A stretch of DNA of 64,000 nt from Cornus controversa (GCA_026545225.1 CM048845.1:120965033-121029032); one strand, 5' to 3'; numbered from the stretch's first letter, positions 33,590-44,530 are shown. Notes: generated by a model from the sequence alone, not told the origin. Numbers and translations: made by a program.

Positions 33590-34880
33590 GGTTGAGCCAA
33601 CTCCTCCCCTTATTAAAGGGGCGAGCAACAAACCTCCCTTTATTACGAAACTTTCCCTTCTTAAAGGGTCAACCTAAAATCTCCCCTTATTAAAGGGTCA
33701 AGCCGACACCGCTCCTTCTTAAAGGGTCGATCCGAAACCTCCTATTATTAAAGGGCCCAGCCCTACGGGGGCACAGCCCTACGAGGGCCACCCTACGGGG
33801 ATACACCTCCAATGAGGGCCTTTAATGAAAAAAGCGAGATGAATGAATCCCGAGAACATTGTTTAACAGCCCTACGGGGGCCCAGCCCTAGGGGTCACAG
33901 CCCTACAAGGGTTCAGCCTTACGGGGTCACAATCTTATGAGGGCTACCCTACGGGGATACACCTCCACCTCCAATGAGGGCTTTTAATGAAAAAGGCAGG
34001 ATGGATGAATCCCGAGAACATTGTTTAACAGCCCTACGGGGGCCCAGTCCTAGGGGTCATAGCCCTACAAGGGCCCAGCCCTATGGGGTCACAGTCCTAC
34101 GAGGGCCACCCTACGGGGATACACCTCCAAAGAAGGCCTTTAATGAAAAAGGCGGGATGGATGAATCCCGAGAATATTGTTTAACACCCCTACGGGGGCA
34201 CAGTCCTACGAGGGCCACCCTACGGGGATACACCTCCAAGGAAGGCCTTTAATGAAAAAGGCGGGATGGATGAATCCCGAGAACATTGTTTAACACCCCT
34301 ACGGGGGCCTAGCCCTACAGGGGTACAGTCCTACGAGGGCCACCCTACAGGGATACACCTCCAAGGAGGGCCTTTAATGAAAAAGGCGAGATTGATGAAT
34401 CCCGAGAACATTATTTAACACCCCTACGGGGGCCCAACCCTACGGGGGCACAGCCGTACGAGGGCCACCCTACGGGAATACACCTCCAATGAGGGCCTTT
34501 AATGAAAAAGGTAGGATGGATGAATCCCGAAAACATTATTTAACAGCCCTACGGGAGCCCAACCCTAGGGGTCACAGCCCTACAAGGGCTTAGCCTTACG
34601 GGGTCACAGCCCTACAAGGGCCACCCTATGGGGACACACCTCCAAAGAGGGCCTTTAATGAAAAAGGCGAGAGGGATGAATTTCGAGAACATTGTTTAAA
34701 CAGCCCTACGAGGGCACAAGCCCAGCCCTACGGGGGCCTAGCCCTACTATAGGGACACGACCACACCTTTTCAAAGGGCTTTAATAAAAAATGTGGGATA
34801 ATTAATCCAAAAATATTGTCAACCTACCCTACGGGGGCACAACCTGTTAAAAGAGATTTTAGCAAAAAGCAGGTAAGTCC
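33590..34880. repeat. GC-rich tandem array in the LARD-like element
   Basis: About eight imperfect units of 110-165 bp, each with CCCTACGGGG-type motifs, CACCTCCAA(T/G)GAGGGC, TTTAATGAAAAAGGCG and GATGAATCCCGAGAACATTG. The first few hundred bases are simpler TTATTAAAGGG units like those in the unit A and C fragments. An open frame across part of it arises only from the repetition. Confidence 0.9.
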
Positions 34881-34934
34881 CGCCAAGGTGGTCACATGGC
34901 TTTATCAAGAGCCGTGCTATTAAGTTTATTAATT

Positions 34935-35015
34935 AAAATTTATTAACCAAGTGAGTCATTGGCATAATGGTTTGGGTGAGACCATCAGATCTTATTAGTT
35001 AAGGTTCGATTCTTC
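34935..35015 (+). repeat. tRNA-like / SINE-like patch
   Basis: GTGAGTCATTGGCATAATGG resembles a Pol III A box region, and GGTTCGATTC about 45 bases later is a good B box. The segment ends in a T/A-rich run. It cannot fold into a standard tRNA with a clear acceptor stem by eye, so a tRNA-derived SINE head is more likely. Confidence 0.4.
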
Positions 35016-35406
35016 AAAGTGACAATTATTTTTTAAATATATATAAATTGGGTTCTTATATACCGACCAAAAGTCGAGTCCAAGGAGAAATCGGCCCATG
35101 TTGAGCACGGCCAAAGTCACACCTGGCCAAAGTCGGGTGACCCAAGTTCCCGGCCCAAGCCGGGCCCACACCACCCCGCCTAGGCCGGGTGCGACCGGGC
35201 TCATGTGCGAGAGGCCCAGCCTGGCCGGGCACGGCCTAGCCCACCTGGCCAGGCCCAAGCGCGAAAAAAAAAAGAGAAGAAAAAGAGCTTGTAGCGGTTT
35301 ACAATCCACGAGTCAAGATAAAACCCATCAATCCAAGATAAAGCCTAGCAGGCCAACCAAAGTGTTCCTAAGGTCCGACAAGCGACCCTTATGAACAGGG
35401 GGCATC

Positions 35407-35689
35407 TGATAGAGTATTTGACTCCAATTATGAAACGTACAACGTGGAGGTTGAGTTCAAGCTGACGTGGATAAGATGTCTTAACGAGGACTTCTCAATC
35501 TCCAGGAGTCAGTCTTCTATTAGGATACAGTCTCACAGGTACGCCATGAATACCCCCTGAGTTCCTTTATAGCTTAGAAAGCCCTTTTGATTTCTGACCT
35601 GATCGTCGGAGCGTAGTCGGCCGACACCGCGCCGGTGCCCTCTCGATTACCCTTTTCTTGTCTTTTTTTTACAGGTTAACGTTTGACCA
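35407..35689 (+). repeat. 3' LTR of LARD-like element
   Basis: Starts TGATAGAGTATTTG and ends near GTTTGACCA; otherwise close to the 5' LTR. Confidence 0.75.
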
Positions 35690-35884
35690 GTTCGGGGTGA
35701 ATTTTTCTTCATCAAAAAACTTTCAAACTGCCATCCAATTAATTTAGACGTATCATTACTTGAAACCCATGGATCTCATTTCAAGAAGAAAAAAAAACCC
35801 CCACAAAACCAGGTCTCAAAGGAAAACAAAAGTAAATAAATAAAATGTGTCAGAACAATGTCCATCTTCTTCCAACTGTCTCCA

Positions 35885-35986
35885 TACGTGTCCTGTTTCT
35901 TCACTCATATAACACCACGCGTAGCAATCTCCATCGCGAACCCACAACCGCTTAATTTTTAAAATCTTATACAAACTTCTATAAAT
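35885..35986 (+). promoter_or_regulatory. Shared promoter block, copy 5
   Basis: TACGTGTC at 35885, a variant CCACGCGTAGC downstream, and TATAAAT at 35980-35986. The LTR element ends only about 200 bp upstream, so distal regulatory DNA of this copy has been displaced. Confidence 0.65.
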
Positions 35987-36165
35987 GGTGAACAACTACT
36001 AACACCAAAATAACCCACCTTTCCTTTTGTAAACTCCATCATAAATTTCTACTAAAATCCTTCCTCTTTCCAAGAAACCCTCTAAACCCATATACACATG
36101 GTATATCACGCGTGTGCACACAGAGTGAGACAGACGGAGAGTGTGACATTAATTGGAAAATAGTG

Positions 36166-36399
36166 ATGACGACTGGTATTAGAATTCCGATATCTATCCA
36201 GTGCGGTACGGCAAGCAACCCTTGCCGGTGCAAGGTGGTTGGACCCACACTTGGGTTCTTGGCATTTGCCGCCGCGGCAGTGGTGGAGTGGCCGGTGGGC
36301 GCTCTCGTCTACTGCTTCCACCACTTGAAGGGCCGTCGCATCATGGGTCATCCGGCCACCGTTGTTTACCCTTCGGTGTCCAACGCCATTCCCATCTGA
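36166..36399 (+). CDS. Small CxC plant protein, copy 5 (divergent N-terminus)
   Basis: A 77-residue protein starting MTTGIRIPIS. An extra stretch after the ATG replaces the usual MLCIQC start, and the first knuckle cysteine is serine here (SIQCGTASNPCRC, leaving cysteines 13, 20 and 22). The rest is conserved: the AAAAVVEWPVGALVYCF core, HHLKGRRIMGHPATVVYP and SNAIPI. The frame is intact. It is the most diverged member and lies last in the cluster. Either it keeps a function that does not need all four cysteines, or another start is used. The leader also carries the purine-rich repeats seen at the other copies. Confidence 0.75.
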   Translation: MTTGIRIPISIQCGTASNPCRCKVVGPTLGFLAFAAAAVVEWPVGALVYCFHHLKGRRIMGHPATVVYPSVSNAIPI

Positions 36400-36619
36400 G
36401 AGTTTCTTAATTAGCTGTACTTGGTGCCTAATAGTTTCTTAATTAGTTTCTTAATCTATGTAACATGATGGTGCTAAGCAAAACTACTTATGTTGAAAAT
36501 TTTCTTTTTCTGTTGTTGTATTTGAATAAATAAAAGAGTAATTTTCAATATGTAACCGTGTTGTTTATCCGTTTTGGAAAGAATTTTTATTCCTTAGTAG
36601 TTTTTTTTTCCTTTAAAAG

Positions 36620-37112
36620 CTTTCTTTGGATATAACGACAAAGAGGGGGAGAAAATAAAAGAAATGATAATATTAATTATAAGAGAAAAGAAAAGAAAGG
36701 AGATGAAAAGAGAGAATAATATGTATATTCATGTTTGGATAAATTATGAAATAAAAGAAAAGAAATAATTACATTTTTGTTTGAAAAAGTTGAATGAGAG
36801 AAAAGAAAAGAAACAATTTTAATCAATTTACTATGATACTCTTTTATATTTATATTACAAGATATACGCAAATGTCTTTTAAATTTTGTTCTTTAAAATG
36901 TTAGGGTTATTTTTGGTATTATAAAAGATTCACTTATTCATCATTTCTCTCCAAATCTTCTCACTTTCAGGAGGATAACATATGAGAGTGATTTGAAAGA
37001 ATAAGTCATTATCATTTCTTTTATCTTACTAATAACAATCTAAACACAAAAAAATACTATCATTTCCTTTCTTTTCTTTTCTTTCCAATTCCATCAATCC
37101 AAACTCGCCCTT
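36620..37112. mobile_element. Probable Tourist-like MITE, AAGAAAAG-rich
   Basis: The right end inverted reads GGGCGAGTTTGGATTGATGG and is followed by TTA. The left end TTTGGATATAACGAC is a weaker match. Both arms are rich in GAAAAGAAAAG with AAATGATA, as in the better preserved MITE at 59490-59974. The left boundary is approximate. Confidence 0.5.
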
Positions 37113-38260
37113 AGAGGGTCAGTTTGGTTAGAAAGAAAGGAAAGGAAAAAAAATGGAGGGATATATTTTTTTGTATTTGGTATGAATTTTTTAATGGAAA
37201 AGAAATGAAATGAAAGGATTTGGAGAGAACTCAAATACTTATTGTAATGACATGTTGTACATCTTCTTTTTCACAAAGTGAACCTGATGAAGATGTTAAT
37301 GTTAATGCAAATGTTTCAACACCTCTACTTTAACAAATGAATCACATGCGTGATTTTATTACTATTAGAATCTGACAGCGTATGCAACACTCTTGATTGA
37401 TATGCCAAGAGGTAGTAAATGGATAAGTGTAATAACATATGTTTTTTAAGATATGGATAACTGTAGTAACTAATTGCTAAACAAATGAATAACTGTAATT
37501 ACTTAATGAGTATAGACTATATTTAATGTGTTTAGTATGCATGTAGGACAAGTCCCATGAACCTCTATCAGACTCAAACTGATAAGAATAAGGGACACTA
37601 CTTCTATAGGTGTCCAGATTGGGAGATAAATATGACAATTGAAAAAAATGGTATGTTTTTTTTTTACCTAAAAATTGTCCCTTGGGGGGGGGGGGGTGAA
37701 AAGGGATATTAAGCAAATAATGAAACTTTTTTGGTTTAGCTTGTTTTGACAAAAATTAGTTTGAATGAACCTTTATCAAATACTTAGTGAACTTATGTTA
37801 AACACGTGTGTGTAGATTAATTTAACAACTAATCATCTTATCGCATAAAATAAGTCAGATAGACATGTTAAACAATTAAACATGCATTTATGATTAAGGT
37901 AAATTCATACGTTCAATGCATGTTTATTGTGCAATCACAACATATTCAATTCAACTAATCAATCCACTTATCTTATCGTTCTTTGAATGTATATAATTAT
38001 ATCATCAAGAATTCTCATAACATTCATAAAAATGCTTATAATGTGTAAACATGTTGATTACACATTTTATTAAATACATGGTATGCAATTTGATTGGCAA
38101 ATGAATAATCAAATAAGTCCTCAATCAATCAACATACTCCAAGCATTCATCCCATTATCCTTATGTGAATTAAAGTATTTAAACTTATATTATTCATATA
38201 TAAAATATATGAAATTTAAACAAATGAAATGCTATCAAATAAAGAAGTTTAAGGATAGAG
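37113..38260. other. AT-rich gene-free stretch
   Basis: A second Tourist-like left end (GAGGGTCAGTTTGGTTAG) starts near 37116, but no partner end was found. A G12 homopolymer lies at about 37685-37696. No gene. Confidence 0.4.
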
Positions 38261-40161
38261 AAATGTAAACCAAGTGACACCATGATTTTTACATGCTTCG
38301 GCCCCTCTTGCCTACGTCCATGTCTCAAGAGCACCTCTTGAGGTTTTTATTATAGAATTTCCCTTAAGGGTGGAAAACAACCCGTAAAATTGCCAAAATG
38401 AACCACTTGGGCTTCTTTACTCCATGAACACTTCACCGAGACTTTCTTGCCAAACTCATGACTTGGACTTCGTTGCTCAATGAAAACCTCACCAAGACTT
38501 CTTTGCCAAGCTCATGACTTGGGCTTCTTTGCCAAGTGCACCACTTAGTCTTTCTCTCAAATAGGATGAATAAAATTTTAGGTACAATGGAGAATATCCC
38601 TCAATGGATAGATACACAAATGATAGCTCCATGAAGAATATCCCTTAATGGATAGATACACAAATTATAGTTTATATACCTAGAGTTAGTAGTGAAATAC
38701 TTAATTGAAAGCTCTTCACTAGGATTTTTTCACTATGAATGATATGTAAGTGTTTAGTTTAATAGTGGTGGCTACCAAAGAATGAATGATATGAATATTT
38801 AAGTTCTAAGGTAGTATCTACCAATAATATATGATTATGGAAGGTTATGGTAGTCTATCTCAATTGTTCAATGCATATAAAAGGTGTATTTATAGTCCAA
38901 GAATGAATTCTAGCTATTTGGAAGTGGTTGGAAAATATTAAGTGCAGAAACTAGCCGTTGGGCACAAAATGCGACAGTATTAGCTAGCTGATGAATTCAT
39001 CGGCTGACTGATGACACTATTTTGGTTGGTTGAATGTACTCTTCGGCTGACTGAAATAATGAATTTCAACTTTTACCAACTGGTTGATGATTTAATCAGG
39101 TAACCGAAAATCTTCTACCAACCAACTGATAGGTTCCATCAGGTGACCGAAAGTTCCCAAGTCAAAATTGTTCTCAAACTCAGCCATTTTCTCATATGCA
39201 TAGTGCATTAGTACACTACACACTACTTACTTATTTCCATTAAAATATTTAAGTAAATCTCTTTTATATTTCGATTTACTTTAAGTTATTCAATGTAAAT
39301 AAGCGAAGCACCCCCTATTTGGATTCAATAAAAATAGTTTCAAAATCAAATTTCAAGTGAATCAAAATCTAATTTTTTAGTTTTAGTACAAAATAAATTT
39401 TCATAATTTTGACATAAAAATTCATCATGCAATGTGAATGACCAAATCAAGTCATTTAAGATTAAGAAAATTAATATGATCATGATAAATCACGGGGTAC
39501 AATTACTGAAATTTTTTATGTCAAGATTCATTGAAAAACTCATCTTTATGTTTTTGCCCCTAAAATTCAACACTTTATCAAATTTCTGTGTTATGTCTCT
39601 AAAACAACAACTGTGCATAACAAGGCTATATAAAGTGAGTCATTTGAGTTCAAAGCCTAAGTTAATGTATCTAATAATCATAAATGATATGATTGAAAGA
39701 CATGGTCCTTGAGTTCTTCTAAAACCTATGATAACTTAAACTAATTCAACCATAGTAACAACCTCATGATGTTATAAATGAAGTTCATGATATATCGCTT
39801 ATGATTTAAGGACTTATGAATGATATGAATGATATGCATATTCTTATGGTCTACTAAGTCAAGAGATGAACTTTCAAATGAAGTTAATTCAAAAATAATT
39901 TTACATTAAATCTAGCACTCATCTAAGACTAGCCTACCTAATTATTTTGATCTTTAATTCTTCAAGTTCTTGGGTTCTTTTATCGTATGGCTTGGATTCT
40001 CTTCAACTTCGCCATTGATCGTTGAGTTCCATGATCATGTGGCTTCATATACCTTCTTGTAATTTCTTTTAAAGTCCAATGCCTTTAAGATATTTGAGTT
40101 CATATAGGTTGTTATCATCAAAATTATCCAAATAACCTTGGGTTGACACCTTGATGCCAAC
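38261..40161 (-). mobile_element. Probable LTR retroelement remnant (long LTR), minus
   Basis: On the minus strand the right edge begins TGTTGGCATCAAGGTGTCAA, a typical LTR start. CTTCGGCCCCTCTTGCCTACG and repeated ACTTGGGCTTCTTTGCCAAG-like phrases near 38300-38560 are of the kind found in plant LTR elements. No coding domain is visible and no partner LTR is in the window, so it may be a solo LTR or a fragment. Boundaries are approximate. Confidence 0.35.
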
Positions 40162-40235
40162 ACTATTTATATAATTTGATGTACCTAATATTGTTTTTAA
40201 AAATAATTGTATTGTATTATTGTATCACACATCAC

Positions 40236-40622
40236 TGGTTATAAGTGCCTATTTTACAATCTGACCACCCATAACCTATTTAGTTCACTCACAATTGATG
40301 AAAGTGTGGAGTAAGACATTATGACACAGTTGTTGTTTCCTTTGTTAAGTTTGAACATTTTTTATATTTCTGAGTGTATGCTGTAGCAATTTTTTTTGTT
40401 CATTTTGTGGGTACTGGTGTTTAAATTGAGTTTTGCTTGGTGCTGCTTATTGTGTTATCATGAATATGGTGCCTACTTGCAAATATGGTGCCTTAGGCTT
40501 GGTATTGCTTGGAATATACTCGTTATAAGTGCCTATTTTACAATCTAACCACCCATAACCTGTTTAGTTCACTCACAATTGATGAAAGTGTGGAGTAGGA
40601 CATTACGACACAGTTGTTGTTG
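40236..40622. repeat. Two direct repeats of about 100 bp
   Basis: The block TATAAGTGCCTATTTTACAA through GACACAGTTGTTGTT occurs at about 40237-40338 and again at about 40522-40622 with few differences, separated by about 185 bp of unrelated sequence. Confidence 0.9.
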
Positions 40623-40779
40623 GAGCAGAACCTGCTACTCATGTTTATTGATTTTATAAGTATAATAAAGCCTATACAGGTTCAGAATTAGAATATTTTA
40701 GAGAATGTCATTTGTATCCCAGCTTGCTCAAATGATTGTTTTGGCAGAATTTGCATATTTAAGGAGAAAGCTGACTCTT

Positions 40780-41110
40780 TTGGAAAGATTGCTGATTGGT
40801 CATCTTTTGAATTTCAAGGACGAAATTAGAAGGAACCACCTTCTCACTGTTTCATTGTTGTCTTATGAACTCAGTTGATATATGAAGACCATTTATATGT
40901 TTATAATTCTTATTTTAAATTGCTTGAGCTGTAAACATAACTCTATTTCATTGTATTTGAGTCCATGCATAGGGGTGTGATAGATAAGGAGAGTTTAGAG
41001 TGAATTGTGTGTGAGATTGGTGAGTTATAGTCACAGTAGTGGATGCTTGTGATAGGGTGAGATTGAGTGGCTTGTGGTGAACTGGGTGAGAGCTGTAACC
41101 AAAGATATTC
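40780..41110 (+). mobile_element. Possible gypsy-type 3' end remnant
   Basis: GAATTTCAAGGACGAAATTA near 40809 matches the phrase at the 3' end of many plant chromovirus gypsy elements. LTR-like non-coding sequence follows. Nothing upstream is recognisable as pol, so this is a small fossil at best. Confidence 0.3.
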
Positions 41111-41415
41111 ATGTTTCTCCATTTTAGTGTTTTACCTCGCTAAAAATCTTGTATTTGATTGTTTGAATTTGGTGTAAACATTTCATCGAACAAGTTCTGC
41201 AAAGGGTTTGATTAAGCAAATTCAACAAACTAGTAGTATGGCTTAAAAACATGGCCACCACAGCAAATAAAAAGAAATATATATATATATAGTAGTCTGG
41301 CTCAAAACATGGCCACCACATACACCTCTTAGATTAAGAATAACCGACATCCAAACTTACTGAAATCAAATAAACATAATTCTTGTTTTACATTAAGAAG
41401 TCCTTTCATTAGGCC

Positions 41416-41447
<32 letters not shown>

Positions 41448-42590
41448 AGTTATGTTATGACAGATAACCACAATCAGTGTGGATTCCTAAATATCAAAGT
41501 TCAAAGGTGCTATTATCTATCACTTTATTTAATAATAGTTGGGATCAGTATCTCTAATAATGACACATGGACTTGGTCCATTTAGGTGTGTATATAAAGT
41601 ACATATGAGAATATGTAGAAATGAATCAATTCATGCACATAGATATTTCCTCTACTAGTGATCTGTCAATTTATATTTGTGACATCAAGAATCATGTTAG
41701 TTGTCAGAGCTCGTGATCGATTAACTGACAAGGAATTTTGCTACCTGAACAAACTTTAATGATTGTCAAATTACCAAACTTAGGAGATAAAATTCAAACA
41801 AGAAATATAAAATTCTAAAATTAGCCTTAAAAAGGGCCAAAATTTTATTTTTCCTCTAGACACAAAAAAAATTGTGTAAAGTATGTTTAAAAGTCATTCC
41901 GATGAACTTTTAATATATTTAAAATTAATTAAAAAAATTACCATAAATTATAACACATTTTTGATTTTTTTAAAAATAAATCATGTCTTATACTATCTAT
42001 TTTTCTATCTATATAAAATTTTAACTTATAAAATTATAGTGTTAAGGAAGAAAAAAAAATATTGTGTACAAATTTTGCCAATCAACTACTAAAAATTATG
42101 GTTATTATATAAATAAATTTTAAAAATGAATTAACAAATTAGAAACAATCAATACCAAACATGTTTTTTGTTTTTACTTCTTATATTTTTGGAAATAGTT
42201 GGAGTTACCAAACATGTTTTTAATATTTTGTTTTCAAAATTTTTAACGTTACTAAAAGTGTTTTTCATATTTCTGTTTCAGTAATTTTCGCAACGAAATT
42301 TCGTCACTAAAAATACTTTCGCTTTTGTAGGTATAAAAAATCACTTAGCTAATTACTGTTAATTATTTCAATGTACACACCCAAAATAAAGAACACAATA
42401 TTTTTTAGAGAGAGAGATTTCAAGAGATGAATTTCAAGCTCCCTTGCATTCACATATCTTTGGGTACTTATATAAGTAGGAATTCCAATATTTCTAGAAC
42501 TGTAATTTTTTTATTTACAGCTATTTTACTCTCAAAATTTGAATTCTTTTTTGAGTTTGAATTATTTTAGTTTTTAAACGCATTTGCGAA
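41111..42590. other. AT-rich gene-free stretch
   Basis: No gene. The phrase GGCTCAAAACATGGCCACCA (with a near copy 70 bp before) is repeated around 41240-41320, and a (CA)n(TA)n tract lies at about 41416-41448. Confidence 0.45.
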
Positions 42591-42831
42591 GATGTTTGAA
42601 TTTAAAAGAGTCTTTCTTTTATAAACTCTTCTGGTCGAAGCTGGTAGGGTAGCTTTTTAAAAATATTTTTCTTAAGAAAACACGGAAAGTCGTTCTCATT
42701 TTAATGAAACTTTTATAATTCCTATAGTGCCCTTCATTCACTAAATAAACAAATATTTATTCCAGGCTTGTCCCAACCAAAACCCTTGCCCACGATTGTT
42801 GTATTTTCTAGGTCTCTGTTCTCTGTCTTCT

Positions 42832-43047
42832 ATGGCGATTTCTCTCCATCTTCAACTTCTAAGTTTTTGCCAACGAACGGCAACGACGCTCACATCCATC
42901 GACAACCTCCACTTGGGACGAACAATCATTCCAACAACCATAAATTTGCAAGAACCAGTTGCGAGAACCTCTGATATCACTCTCTCTAAAACAGTAGTTG
43001 CTTTCTCTACTCGCTGTAATCATTCAACAATGACAGAACCCTTCTAG
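42832..43047 (+). other. Short open frame of unclear origin
   Basis: A 71-codon frame starting MAISLHLQLLSFCQRTATTL, rich in Ser/Thr/Arg at the N-terminus. The local composition is more gene-like than its surroundings and a GT follows after CTCATAG near 43120. It may be a 5' exon fragment of a captured gene or chance. I recognise no family. Confidence 0.25.
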
Positions 43048-43609
43048 ATTCAAAAATATTGTTCTAAAAGATCATCGCAATTGCAGCTAGAGAACCTCAC
43101 ACTCTCGCTCTCATAGGTAATCTCAAAATTTTCTGTTCCCAAATCATATATATATGTACATAACGTAATAGTAGTGAAACTCGTGGATTACTTTCTTTAC
43201 ATATTTGGTTCTCTGATTGTTTTTCATATATTGTATGTTACAATTCATTATGTGAGGCTATTCTTTTAAGATCAAATAGGCTCTTGATATATGCTAAATT
43301 GCTAATAGATTAAGATTCAAGTATATTATCAGAGTGTTTGATATCACAAAGGTAGCAAACCATATAGTTGAAATACAAAAGAAGAAATTAGGCCAGTTTT
43401 AGCCTTTATCAATATAATATAATCATATATGTAATATATGTAGTTGGTTGATGCATGGTTTTAGATGTAAACATGGATGATAAAGTAAGTTATTTGAAAT
43501 TTTATATTTAGATTTAAACATGGATGGAGGCTTTAATTCTGTATCAATTTCCACAATTGTTTCGTTTATGATTAGAACTTGAGAAAGGTCCTACTTTTTT
43601 TAAGCAATT

Positions 43610-43866
43610 GGCAGGCTATGGTGTTAAATTTTGGATCCAGTGATGGTGCGAATGCAGAAGCATCATTTTTCTCTGCAAGCAGGTTGAAGGGCCAAATGAA
43701 TTTCTCATCAAGGCTATCTTCTTCTTCAGGGCTAATTAGTCAGATCTCTGAAATTGGGACCAAAGACATAGGAGGTAGTAACCTTGAAGAGGGAAGTTTC
43801 AGGGGAGATGGTAGAAACAATGGTGGCTACAAACGTGGTGTTGAAATGTCTATTTGGATTTTGTAG
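43610..43866 (+). pseudogene. bHLH122/bHLH130-like transcription factor fragment
   Basis: The frame contains EASFFSASRLKGQMNFSSRL, then SSSSGLISQISEIGTKDIGG and GSFRGDGRNNGGYKRG. This order matches the region N-terminal to the DNA-binding domain of plant bHLH122/128/130-type proteins (SRLK(G/S)QxxFSS, S(G/Q)xxSxISEIG, GSFGDGxxNNGGY). The basic helix-loop-helix domain itself is absent and the frame ends shortly after. It is therefore a partial, probably non-functional copy of an internal exon. Splice-like context (TTTTAAGCAATTGGCAG just before) suggests the intron border was copied too, pointing to DNA-level capture rather than retrocopying. Confidence 0.6.
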
Positions 43867-44530
43867 TGATAAATTGATGAAGTCAGATGCAAAACTTGTT
43901 CTAGTTGGGTTTGTACATGGGTAGACGTTTGGGATTTTGAATTCTTAACTTTGGACTATTATTTGTTCTATATTTATATTGTTTCTATTTCATTCATTCT
44001 TAGTTATGCTTGGTTCTTGATGACAATCCGCTTTAGAGATAAATGTCAATACCAATTCATTTTCTTTTCATTATAATTTTAGGTGCACACCATCCATTTG
44101 ATGAAAGAACTGATTAGAGAAAGAGGAGTGAATTGTCATTGTTTTGTCTTGTGAAGACAATTTGGAAGGATATATATTTTTTGTGAAATAGTTTTCACAA
44201 AATAAGTTGAGAAAATTAATTTACTTTCAGAACAAACTGAACCTAATTTTTCATAGGAAATCAAAATCATCACTCTGACATTCTAAATCCTTCCAAGAGC
44301 TTCTAATGCCACATCTAACTAAAGAAAACATAATGAAAAAGAATACTCAAATTGTAGTGGTTGGTTTTTGGTGATGAGATAGAAGATGCGACTTTTTTTT
44401 AAGCAAAATGTATTGTTTTAAGGGCAACGTAGTTATTTTAATAGTAAAAGAGCTTCAACAAATCTTCTACCAAATAGACCAAAAACTCTTCTCATATTAA
44501 AAGCTCTTATAAAATACACTTCCAAACATT

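Larger units (their letters stand above)
30349..35689 (+). mobile_element. LARD-like non-autonomous gypsy-type LTR element
   Basis: Nearly identical LTRs lie at about 30349-30666 and 35407-35689. The 5' LTR is followed by TTGGCGCCGTCTGTGGGAA (about 30668), a primer-binding site form used by many plant gypsy elements, and the 3' LTR is preceded by a purine-rich AACAGGGGGCATC. The 4.7-kb interior has no gag-pol domain. It holds a patellin-like gene scrap (about 31738-32100), non-coding DNA, a GC-rich tandem array (about 33590-34880), a tRNA-like patch (about 34940-35010) and GGCC-rich sequence. High LTR similarity suggests a recent insertion. It interrupts sequence that is continuous upstream of copy 3 (19430-19520). 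As a coding element it is a fossil that could only have moved with help in trans. Confidence 0.8.
42591..44530. mobile_element. Candidate Pack-type TIR element carrying gene fragments
   Basis: The left flank (GATGTTTGAATTTAAAAGAG... AGTGCCCTTCATT) and the inverted right flank (AATGTTTGGAAGTGTATTTT... GTTGCCCTTAAAA) share several blocks in the same order over about 130 bases, as if they were aged terminal inverted repeats. Between them lies a bHLH gene fragment plus other GC-richer sequence. No matching target duplication was found, and the boundaries are approximate. An alternative is two independent MITE fragments flanking a pseudogene. Confidence 0.4.

Noticed and set aside
33974-34252. 92-codon plus-strand frame with internal repetition
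   Set aside because: An artefact of the GC-rich tandem array in the LTR element.
33590-34880. CRISPR-like regular repeats
   Set aside because: Units are long, imperfect and contiguous without unique spacers, and this is plant nuclear DNA.
34935-35015. Possible tRNA gene
   Set aside because: Has A- and B-box-like motifs, but I could not see an acceptor stem or anticodon arm; kept only as SINE-like.
34995-35394. Frames of 98-104 codons on both strands in GGCC-rich DNA
   Set aside because: Composition-driven open frames in the non-coding interior of the LARD-like element.
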